Program-made: the position numbers and the translations under genes
Shown: in pieces, positions 1-5,807 of the stretch
Layout: each line of letters begins with the position of its first letter
Position numbering within the stretch: position 1 is the stretch's first letter
Notes under the pieces: generated by a model
Database searches by the model: none
What the model was told of the DNA's origin: nothing
Seen by the model: the letters and a program-made list of their open reading frames with translations, nothing else
Assembly: GCA_045615505.1 (NCBI GenBank)
Contig: JAZLEZ010000033.1
Span: forward strand, 1-20,534
DNA from: JAZLEZ01 sp045615505
Lineage (GTDB): Bacteria > Spirochaetota > Spirochaetia > Sphaerochaetales > Sphaerochaetaceae
Length of the DNA: 20,534 nucleotides
Direction of reading: 5' to 3'

Positions 1-141
1 TTCCTACGCTGAGATGGTTTTGCTTGTACAAAACTACATCTATTATTACAATCACGACAGAATCACAGAGAAACTTAACTGGTTATCACCTGTTTCTTTT
101 CGTGAATTAAACTGATTGTCCAAGATTTGGGGGTCAGTTCA
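1..141 (+). mobile_element. Right end of an IS3-family (IS150-like) insertion sequence, cut by the window edge
   Basis: The last codons of an OrfB-type transposase are followed, after 2 nt, by a terminal-repeat-like sequence, TGTCCAAGATTTGGGGGTCA, that runs into GTTCA and ends in CA near 141. IS3-family ends close to the transposase stop and finishing in CA are usual. The next three bases (GCA, 142-144) would be the target duplication if the other end shows the same triplet; this cannot be tested here. The lipoprotein gene begins 70 bp beyond the end. The assignment rests on the peptide and the terminal sequence together. Confidence 0.75.
2..115 (+). CDS. IS3-family transposase OrfB, C-terminal fragment
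   Basis: The frame is open from the window edge to a TGA at 113-115 and encodes 37 residues. The peptide contains YIYYYNHDRITEKLNWLSP followed by VSFRELN at the C-terminus. That pattern (Y-I-x-Y-Y-N, then R-I-x-x-K-L, then L-S-P-V-x-[FY]-R) is the familiar end of IS3-family DDE integrase-type transposases, just after the catalytic glutamate region. The catalytic DDE residues lie outside the window, so intactness cannot be judged. Confidence 0.8.
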   Translation, partial: SYAEMVLLVQNYIYYYNHDRITEKLNWLSPVSFRELN

Positions 142-160
142 GCATATCACAGCTTGAGGC

Positions 161-188
161 TTGCCCCCCATTTCATTTCCGTTACACT
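161..188 (+). promoter_or_regulatory. Possible promoter of the lipoprotein gene
   Basis: TTGCCC (161-166) and TACACT (183-188) are separated by 16 bp, with the -10 ending 23 nt before the ATG at 212. The match is moderate, but the spacing to the gene resembles that of other promoters in this window. It lies just outside the IS end, so the IS does not interrupt it. Confidence 0.35.
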
Positions 189-211
189 TGAAAATAAAGG
201 AGATAAAAAGT

Positions 212-631
212 ATGAAAAAATTACTGTTAATTATGTTGGCAATCTGTGCTGCACTATGTTTGTTTGTAGGTTGTTACAGTGAAGTTGAGGAACCGAAAAT
301 TGAGTACACTGTTAAGGTTTCCATGGAAACTATTGGAGAATTCGGAGTTCTTACAATTCCCGGAGACTACAAAACTTTCGGAGATTTGGTTGAAAAAGGC
401 TTTGAAGGTGAATTTGTTTTTGCTCCTCAATGGGTTGCTTCTGTAGGAACGGATAAAGCAGATTGTTCTTTTGTGTTTGATGATGATTGTCCTGACTCAA
501 TAAAATTTGTTCTTCAGGTACCACCAGATAATCCAGACTATCCACTCTACATTGACAACGAATTTGAGAATGAAATCAAAGCTAATGAAAATATTGTTGA
601 TAATATGACAATATATGTAAAAGGATTATAA
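212..631 (+). CDS. Small predicted lipoprotein, function unknown
   Basis: This encodes 139 residues. The start at 212 is chosen over an in-frame ATG at 161 because AAAGGAG lies about 8 nt upstream and the protein then begins with a typical signal sequence. MKK is followed by a hydrophobic stretch (residues 4-19) and a lipobox-like LFVGC with Cys21, which would be lipidated. Spirochaete lipoboxes are relaxed, so the F at -3 is acceptable. The mature part is acidic, begins with Glu-rich residues and ends in NMTIYVKGL. That ending resembles the last strand of small beta-grasp/InlB-type repeats, but this is only a hint. The gene stands alone between an IS end and the convergent coaE. No family is recognised and no function is proposed. 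Confidence 0.75.
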   Translation: MKKLLLIMLAICAALCLFVGCYSEVEEPKIEYTVKVSMETIGEFGVLTIPGDYKTFGDLVEKGFEGEFVFAPQWVASVGTDKADCSFVFDDDCPDSIKFVLQVPPDNPDYPLYIDNEFENEIKANENIVDNMTIYVKGL

Positions 632-693
632 TCATTCCTTTCAGAGACTGTACCTGATATGCAATGCAAACAGAGTATTCGGCTTTAGTGCTG

Positions 694-1218
694 TCAGATT
701 ATTTGAATGGCATCCAGATATGGGGTACAGTCATTTTCATTGTTTACGGGATAAACAGTACAGTTGTATTTCACCGTACGGTAATCCACATCATTTTGCG
801 AGGCATTTCTGGCATTGAATTCCGATTCTGAAATACCGTCTCTTTTTTGGGCTCTTTTGAGCCTGATTTCATCCGGAACATCAACATAGATGATAAATGA
901 ACACAAATTGTCCAAACCTGCGCGTTTGAGTGTTGCGCCGTTTATCACCAGATCGTACTTATAATTACGGATTTTTTTTACCAATTCAGGATAGATGATA
1001 GCCTCGAGCTGTTTAAGCTTTTCAGAATCAGAAAAAACAATAGCTGAAAGTTCCTTTGAATCTGTTGTTCCGAAAGCAGCCATTACTTCGGTGCGTTTTT
1101 CCTTCCTGATTTTTTCCGCTTCACGGTCAAGATCCCAGACTTCAAACCCCTTTCTTGAGAAATAACGGGAAACAAAGTTCTTGCCGCTGCAGCTTTTACC
1201 TGTTATACCGATAATCAT
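694..1218 (-). CDS. coaE: Dephospho-CoA kinase
   Basis: This catalyses the last step of coenzyme A synthesis, phosphorylation of the ribose 3'-OH of dephospho-CoA by ATP, in the cytoplasm. The protein has 174 residues, somewhat short for the family (about 190-210). It opens with MIIGITGKSCSGKN, a P-loop in which the usual S/T after GK is Asn. This variant fits the spirochaete type as I recall it. WDLDREAEKI (about residues 28-37) replaces the DADxxAH motif. A DVPDEIRLKRAQKRDG segment (about 115-130) supplies the lid arginines. The start is supported by GAGGT about 6 nt upstream. That site overlaps the epmA stop, and only 8 nt separate the genes, so coaE is probably translated from the epmA transcript. 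The identification rests on the P-loop and overall pattern; alignment would confirm it. Confidence 0.88.
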   Translation of the reverse strand: MIIGITGKSCSGKNFVSRYFSRKGFEVWDLDREAEKIRKEKRTEVMAAFGTTDSKELSAIVFSDSEKLKQLEAIIYPELVKKIRNYKYDLVINGATLKRAGLDNLCSFIIYVDVPDEIRLKRAQKRDGISESEFNARNASQNDVDYRTVKYNCTVYPVNNENDCTPYLDAIQII

Positions 1219-1226
1219 CTGGGACC

Positions 1227-2174
1227 TCAGAAATCTGAAAACGGAAAAAGAAGGACATCATCAATATCCTTTTCACCCAGTTTTGCCATAAGAAGCCGGT
1301 CAAGACCTATGGCCACACCGGAACACTTTGGGAAAGAATTGAATACAGATGCAAATTCTTCATCGCAGTCAGGAATTACCTTTCCGTTGGCGCTCCTTAA
1401 TGCAAGAAGTTTCTGATACTCTTTTTTGTAGTATCTCCGTATGATTTCAGGGTCGGTTTCCTCAAGATAACAATTTGCAATTTCAATACCGTTGATATAC
1501 AGCTCCCATCTTCTCCTGTAGTTGCCTTTCTGAACTGCAAGACACTCTATCTGCTTAGGATAATCCTTAAAAAGAACAGGCCTGTCCGTAGGAATTGCAG
1601 TCTCTACAAAATTACAGAATATCCTGTTGAAAGTGTCATCCCAAGGTTCAGGACCCGAAATAAGAAGTCCCAGTTTTTCAGCTTCAGTCCTGAGTTCCTT
1701 TGGATTCTGAAGATTTTCCAGATCCAATCCGGTGTACTTCAGAATTGCTTCCCGCACCGTCATTTCAATCCAATCATCCGAAATACCTGCTGTCTTTTTC
1801 AGAAAATCCTTTGTAAGCACTATTGAATCTTCTTCGTCATAATCTACAGTATAGTATTCCAACATAGAGAACTCCGGATTGTGTATCTGACCGAGCTGTT
1901 CGCAGTTTCTGAAACATTTAGATATTTCAAAAATACTTCCGCTGCCTTGCGCAATGAGTTTTTTCATAAAGATTTCGGGAGACGGAATCATATACATTTC
2001 CCGTGAACCTTCAAACTCGTTGATGAAAACAGTTCCAAAATTATCAATCGTAGGCTCCGGAATCAAATCCGGAGAAAGAGTCGGTGTCTCAACTTCAAGA
2101 TAACCCTTATCGGAAAAATACTTCCTGATTCCGGAATATAATATGCTTCTGTTTCTTGCAATATCAAAATTCAT
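1227..2174 (-). CDS. epmA: EF-P-(R)-beta-lysine ligase (EpmA/PoxA/GenX)
   Basis: This is a 315-residue class II aminoacyl-tRNA-synthetase-like protein, close to E. coli EpmA (325) and much shorter than LysRS, with no N-terminal tRNA anticodon-binding domain. In E. coli the enzyme activates (R)-beta-lysine and attaches it to a conserved lysine of EF-P. Visible class II motifs are VETPTLSP (about 28-35, motif 1), the FRNCEQLGQIHNPEFSMLEY region (88-107, motif 2, with R89, H98, E101) and GVAIGLDRLLM (286-296, motif 3). The substrate gene efp lies directly upstream, which strongly supports EpmA over a truncated LysRS. The supplier of beta-lysine, the aminomutase EpmB, is not in the window. There is no convincing Shine-Dalgarno site before the ATG, and the efp terminator sits 24 nt upstream, so expression probably depends on readthrough or a weak promoter. 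Confidence 0.9.
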   Translation of the reverse strand: MNFDIARNRSILYSGIRKYFSDKGYLEVETPTLSPDLIPEPTIDNFGTVFINEFEGSREMYMIPSPEIFMKKLIAQGSGSIFEISKCFRNCEQLGQIHNPEFSMLEYYTVDYDEEDSIVLTKDFLKKTAGISDDWIEMTVREAILKYTGLDLENLQNPKELRTEAEKLGLLISGPEPWDDTFNRIFCNFVETAIPTDRPVLFKDYPKQIECLAVQKGNYRRRWELYINGIEIANCYLEETDPEIIRRYYKKEYQKLLALRSANGKVIPDCDEEFASVFNSFPKCSGVAIGLDRLLMAKLGEKDIDDVLLFPFSDF

Positions 2175-2197
2175 GATTAAACTTTACTGCAAGACAT

Positions 2198-2226
2198 AAA
2201 AAAAGACCATATCACCCGATATGGTC
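2198..2226 (-). terminator. Rho-independent terminator after efp
   Basis: On the minus strand GACCATAT, loop CGGGTG and ATATGGTC form a perfect 8-bp stem, immediately followed by seven Ts. It lies 22 nt after the efp stop and 24 nt before the epmA start, so it separates two functionally linked genes. Confidence 0.88.
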
Positions 2227-2248
2227 GTTGATTAAAGGTAACTTACTG

Positions 2249-2812
2249 TCAGTTATTGACTCTTTCAAGATACTCTTTTGTTTCAGTATTTACTCTGATT
2301 TTTTCACCCTGCTTGATGAAGATAGGTACTCTTACTCTGAGACCTGTTTCAGTTGTGACAAACTTTGTTGCACCCTGAACCGTATCACCCTTGATTGCTT
2401 CTTCAGCTTCTGCAACAAGATAAACAACCTTTGACGGAATCTGAATATCAAGTATTTCATCATTGTATGTTGTGCATCTGAAAGAGTCTCCCTCTTTCAT
2501 AAGAAGCTGATAATCAGGGAATGTTGCCATAGGAACGGTAACATCTTCGTATGTTTCTTCATCCATCATGTGGAAAAATTCACCGTCGTTGTAACTGTAC
2601 TGGAAGTTGTGATCTACAACTTCAATATCTTCTACAGAATCCTGACTCTTGATTGTTTCCTGAAGAGTCTGACCTGTTGTAGGACTCTTGAGCTTGAGTC
2701 TTACAAATGCAGAACCTTTTCCGGGATTTACAAATTCACGTTCAACACAGATAAAAGGTGCACCTTTAATAAGAAGACCCATACCCTTATCAATCTGACC
2801 GGCTTTAATCAT
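2249..2812 (-). CDS. efp: Elongation factor P
   Basis: EF-P binds between the P and E sites of the ribosome and rescues stalling at polyproline and similar motifs. The protein has 187 residues, the usual length, with the three beta-barrel domains in order: a KOW-like domain (about 1-65), an OB domain (66-128) and a C-terminal OB domain (130-187). The exposed loop reads FVNPGKGSAF, placing the modified lysine at K32 (K34 in E. coli). The C-terminal stretch contains ATKFVTTETGLRVRVPIFI, the conserved family signature region. The start is supported by AGAGG about 8 nt upstream. A candidate promoter is TTGTGT (2857-2862) with TGATAA (2832-2837), although its 19-bp spacer is long. The adjacent epmA implies that K32 is beta-lysylated. 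Confidence 0.96.
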   Translation of the reverse strand: MIKAGQIDKGMGLLIKGAPFICVEREFVNPGKGSAFVRLKLKSPTTGQTLQETIKSQDSVEDIEVVDHNFQYSYNDGEFFHMMDEETYEDVTVPMATFPDYQLLMKEGDSFRCTTYNDEILDIQIPSKVVYLVAEAEEAIKGDTVQGATKFVTTETGLRVRVPIFIKQGEKIRVNTETKEYLERVNN

Positions 2813-2881
2813 ATTAATACCTCTTAAATCGTTATCAGTTTAGCTAAAGCATCTTAACACAAGAATTCTATGTGTGACAAG

Positions 2882-2912
2882 CTTTTACTTTTTGAGCCTT
2901 TACTTTTTGAGC
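2882..2912. repeat. Short tandem duplication over the yerC stop codon
   Basis: CTTTTACTTTTTGAGC (2882-2897) is followed directly by CTTTACTTTTTGAGC (2898-2912), two copies differing by one T. The second copy holds the last codons and stop of yerC; the first repeats them downstream of the stop, leaving the protein unaffected. Confidence 0.85.
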
Positions 2913-3184
2913 AGATCCAAAGCGATTTTATAACCGCCGTCGCCGTACTGGAGACAATTGTTGACACGGCTTACAGTTGCGGAACTTACACCGGTCATTG
3001 CAGAAATATCCTTGTAGCTTTTTCCCTCATCGAGAAGTACTGCTGTCTCAAGCCGCTGAGCTATTTCAAGTATTTCATTGATTGTACAGGCATCATCAAA
3101 AAACTTTCTGACATTTTCCGGACTGTCAAGCTTTGCAATAACCTCATAGAGTCTTTGAGTCATTTCATTATCCGGAACCTGCAT
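2900..3184 (-). CDS. yerC: TrpR-like DNA-binding protein YerC/YecD
   Basis: This is a 94-residue all-helical protein of the Trp-repressor superfamily. The helix-turn-helix is visible as KSYKDISAMTGVSSATVSRV (residues 55-74), preceded by helices with the LEIAQRLETAVLL pattern and followed by N-x-C-L-Q-Y-G-x-G-G-Y near the C-terminus, which is typical of YerC/YecD. The family is found widely in Firmicutes and some spirochaetes; its ligand and target are not established, and it should not be assumed to sense tryptophan. The start is supported by GGAGG 6-7 nt upstream. The gene lies between polA and efp with its own candidate promoter and an operator-like palindrome, suggesting self-regulation (inference). 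Confidence 0.88.
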   Translation of the reverse strand: MQVPDNEMTQRLYEVIAKLDSPENVRKFFDDACTINEILEIAQRLETAVLLDEGKSYKDISAMTGVSSATVSRVNNCLQYGDGGYKIALDLLKK

Positions 3185-3202
3185 ACAATCCTCCGAGCTA
3201 TG

Positions 3203-3235
3203 TTACACTTTAACGCTTCAGTGTAATAAAATCAA
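3203..3235 (-). promoter_or_regulatory. Candidate yerC promoter overlapped by an inverted repeat
   Basis: On the minus strand TTGATT (3230-3235) and TAAAGT (3207-3212) are 17 bp apart, and the -10 ends 22 nt before the yerC ATG. A perfect inverted repeat TTACACT (3203-3209) / AGTGTAA (3220-3226) covers the spacer and -10. It has no T-tract on the minus strand, so an operator is more likely than a terminator. The -35 overlaps the polA stop codon. Confidence 0.45.
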
Positions 3236-5586
3236 TGCATTTGTCCCCAAGTGGAGGCACACTCTATACTGACGCGCAGAGGAACGGAAAGCATTTTTAC
3301 ACCTTCCATACACTCTTTGAGAAGTTTGCACACCTGTTCCAGCTCAGAATGAGGAACTTCCAGAATGATTTCATCATGAACTTGAAGCAACATTGAGGCT
3401 TTAAGATGATTTTCCTTAATTGCCCTGTCAACCGACAGCATAGCCAGCTTCACGATTTCCGCAGCAGTACCCTGAATTACAGTATTGACTGCAACTCTTT
3501 GAGCTGCATTTTTAATAGTCTTGTTTGAAGAAGCTATTTCAGGAACACTCCTAATGTGACCCAAATGAGTTTTAACATACAGATTCTTTGCAGCTTCGTT
3601 ACAGGTTTTTTCTATGAAGGAAGAAACTCCGCTGTAGGTTTCAAAGTACCTGTTGATGAAAATCTTGGCTTTGCTTGCAGTTATTTTCAGTTCCTGAGAC
3701 AGCCTGAAGGCCGACATACCGTAAATGACACCGAAATTGATTGTCTTTGCAATTCTTCTCTGTTCAGGGGTGACCATTTCAGGAAATTCTGAAAAAATCA
3801 GTGAAGCCGTTTTTGTATGAACATCTTCACCGTTTATAAAAGCTTCACAGAGAGCCTTGTCCTTTGAAAGACTTGCCATAACGGCAAGTTCTATCTGTGA
3901 ATAATCGGCGGACACAAGAACATAGCCGTCCTGTGCAACAAAAGCATCTCTTATTCTTCGACCTTCTTCAGTCCTGATTGGAATATTCTGCAAATTGGGA
4001 TTTTTTGAAGAAAGCCTGCCTGTTGCAGTACCGGTCTGAACAAATGTCGTATGAATCCTTCCGTTAACATCTGTAAGAGACGGAAGCGTTGTTACATAGG
4101 TTGACAGAAGTTTTGTCAGGGCTCTGAACCTGAGAATCATTGCAGGAAGAGGGTCTTCAGAAGAACATGAAAGTGTTTCCAGAACTTCCGAATCCGTTGA
4201 ATAACCGCTTTTTGTTTTCTTTACTGGTTCCAGTTTTCTCTCGTTGAAAAGAACTTCCTGAAGCTGTTTGGGAGAAGCAATGTTGAAAGGATGCCCGCAC
4301 AATGTGTAGATGTCGGTTTCAAGAGCAAAAATTTCTTTGTTCAAATCAGTTTCATACTGTCTGAGTTTATGAGAATCAAGCAGAATTCCCCGCTCTTCCA
4401 TTTTCCCGAGAACATCAGAAAGCGGCGTTTCAAGATTCTCGAATAAGTGTTTAAGTCCTTTTTCCTCAAGCTTATGATTCAAAACCCAAACCAGACTGTC
4501 AAATGAATCAACACCGTACTTTTCACAACAGTATTCAAAAGAAGGCTCGGCTTTATCCGAATCCAAAAGCCATGCCGCAAGCTGTATGTCATAAGAATCA
4601 TCTGCTTTGAAATCAGCAGGCATCTGCGGAACAACAGATTCCGTCTTTTGCTGTCCGGGAACATAAACCGGAGCTTCAGGAGGAATGTAATCAGATGAGA
4701 GAAAACGCTTGGCTCCTCTTACAAGGGAATCCGAACCGATTGAATAGAATTCCTGAATTGCATTTATCCAGTTTATTGATTTTACTTCATAGTCTGACAG
4801 ATTGATTTCATCTGCATTGAAAAGGTCGTTTTTTAGAAGAATCAGTTTGCGTGAAAGTACTATATGTGATTGTGCATTTTCAAGTTTTGTTTTTACAGAA
4901 GCCGACATTTCAGCAATGTGCCGATATGCGTTATCAAGAGTACCGTATCGGGAAAGCAAATTGACTGCTCCCTTTTCTCCTATTCCGTCAATTCCCGGAA
5001 CATTGTCCGAAGAATCTCCGAGGATTGTAAGGTAATCACATATCTGATCGGGTCTTACTCCGAATATTTCTTCAACTTCCGGTGCTTTGCACAGCCTGTA
5101 TTCATGCTCTCCTTTTCTGGGAGGTCTTAGAGCAAACACGCTGTCGTTTACCAACTGCATAAGATCCTTATCCCCTGTAACCATTACGGTTTCAAGACCT
5201 ATTTCACTGCTGTTTTTTGCAATTGTAGCAATGATATCATCTGCTTCCATCCCGATGCGTTCAAAGTGCCTTATGTTCATTGCATCAAGCATTCTGACGA
5301 TAACGGGAATCTGAGCATGCAGGTCTTCAGGTGTCTTTTCACGATTGGCTTTGTATTCAGGATACATTTCGTGCCTGAATGTTTTTCCTTTCGAGTCCAG
5401 AGCCACTACCAGATAATCGGGATTGTATTTGTGAAGCAGCATCATCAGATTATTGAAAAACCCGTAAACTGCCGATACATTGTTTCCTTCTTTATCCTTC
5501 AGAGGATTTGAAAAAAATGCAAAGTAAGATCGGTAAATCTGGCCGTATCCGTCTATGACAAAGACGCGTTTTTTCTTGTATTCCAT
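3232..5586 (-). CDS. polA: DNA polymerase I, proofreading domain lost
   Basis: This enzyme fills gaps and removes primers during replication and repair. It has 784 residues against 928 in E. coli. The N-terminal 5' nuclease (about 1-290) keeps its metal ligands: D12, D64, EADD (114-117), GDKD (138-141) and GDSSDNVPG (190-198). The polymerase C-terminus has TGRLSS (about 521-526), motif A DYSQIEL with D561, motif B RRIAKTINFGVIYGMSAF (610-627) and motif C QVHDEI with H737 and D738. Between them only about 90 residues represent the 3'-5' exonuclease. The DxE motif and other acidic ligands are gone and just a remnant (IQLAAWLLDSD, 334-344) is recognisable, so the enzyme should lack proofreading. 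It starts 1 nt after the stop of the small upstream gene, indicating coupled translation. Confidence 0.97.
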   Translation of the reverse strand: MEYKKKRVFVIDGYGQIYRSYFAFFSNPLKDKEGNNVSAVYGFFNNLMMLLHKYNPDYLVVALDSKGKTFRHEMYPEYKANREKTPEDLHAQIPVIVRMLDAMNIRHFERIGMEADDIIATIAKNSSEIGLETVMVTGDKDLMQLVNDSVFALRPPRKGEHEYRLCKAPEVEEIFGVRPDQICDYLTILGDSSDNVPGIDGIGEKGAVNLLSRYGTLDNAYRHIAEMSASVKTKLENAQSHIVLSRKLILLKNDLFNADEINLSDYEVKSINWINAIQEFYSIGSDSLVRGAKRFLSSDYIPPEAPVYVPGQQKTESVVPQMPADFKADDSYDIQLAAWLLDSDKAEPSFEYCCEKYGVDSFDSLVWVLNHKLEEKGLKHLFENLETPLSDVLGKMEERGILLDSHKLRQYETDLNKEIFALETDIYTLCGHPFNIASPKQLQEVLFNERKLEPVKKTKSGYSTDSEVLETLSCSSEDPLPAMILRFRALTKLLSTYVTTLPSLTDVNGRIHTTFVQTGTATGRLSSKNPNLQNIPIRTEEGRRIRDAFVAQDGYVLVSADYSQIELAVMASLSKDKALCEAFINGEDVHTKTASLIFSEFPEMVTPEQRRIAKTINFGVIYGMSAFRLSQELKITASKAKIFINRYFETYSGVSSFIEKTCNEAAKNLYVKTHLGHIRSVPEIASSNKTIKNAAQRVAVNTVIQGTAAEIVKLAMLSVDRAIKENHLKASMLLQVHDEIILEVPHSELEQVCKLLKECMEGVKMLSVPLRVSIECASTWGQMH

Positions 5587-5587
5587 A

Positions 5588-5797
5588 TCACTTTTTAAGC
5601 AGAGTCGAAATATCGACTATTTCCGTCAGGGTATCCTGAGTTTTTCTCTCTTTTTGTGTTTCAGATGCAGATGCCTTTCTCATGCTGACTCCCAAAACTC
5701 TTTCAGAAAATTCAGGGCAGAAGAAAGCAATGACAAAATAGGAAACAACTGCAAGAAACAGAGCTGTCATAAAGCCGCGTAGTTTATGATCTTTCAT
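5588..5797 (-). CDS. Small single-pass membrane protein, unknown function
   Basis: This encodes 69 residues and is not recognised as a named family. A hydrophobic segment at about residues 9-27 (FMTALFLAVVSYFVIAFF, following MKDHKLRG) suggests a single membrane span with a short positive N-terminus inside. The rest is a polar, Lys/Glu/Thr-rich tail of about 40 residues, presumably periplasmic. It is judged real because it sits exactly in the gap between nadE and polA. Its ribosome site (GAGGTAAAGGAA) overlaps the nadE stop region, and its own TGA is separated from the polA ATG by one base. The codon pattern resembles its neighbours. Whether it acts on polA or nadE products, or merely shares their transcript, cannot be said. 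Confidence 0.65.
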   Translation of the reverse strand: MKDHKLRGFMTALFLAVVSYFVIAFFCPEFSERVLGVSMRKASASETQKERKTQDTLTEIVDISTLLKK

Positions 5798-5807
5798 TTC
5801 CTTTACC

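Noticed and set aside
1227..2174. Reading epmA as a truncated lysyl-tRNA synthetase
   Set aside because: The length, complete class II motifs and position next to efp fit EpmA; a broken LysRS would show stops or missing motifs.
2855..2880. Second terminator between yerC and efp (ACACA...TGTGT)
   Set aside because: The hairpin centre is itself a palindrome with no room for a loop and no T-tract follows on the minus strand.
3203..3226. polA terminator
   Set aside because: The stem is AT-rich with a 10-nt loop and no T-tract follows it on the minus strand, so an operator is the better reading.
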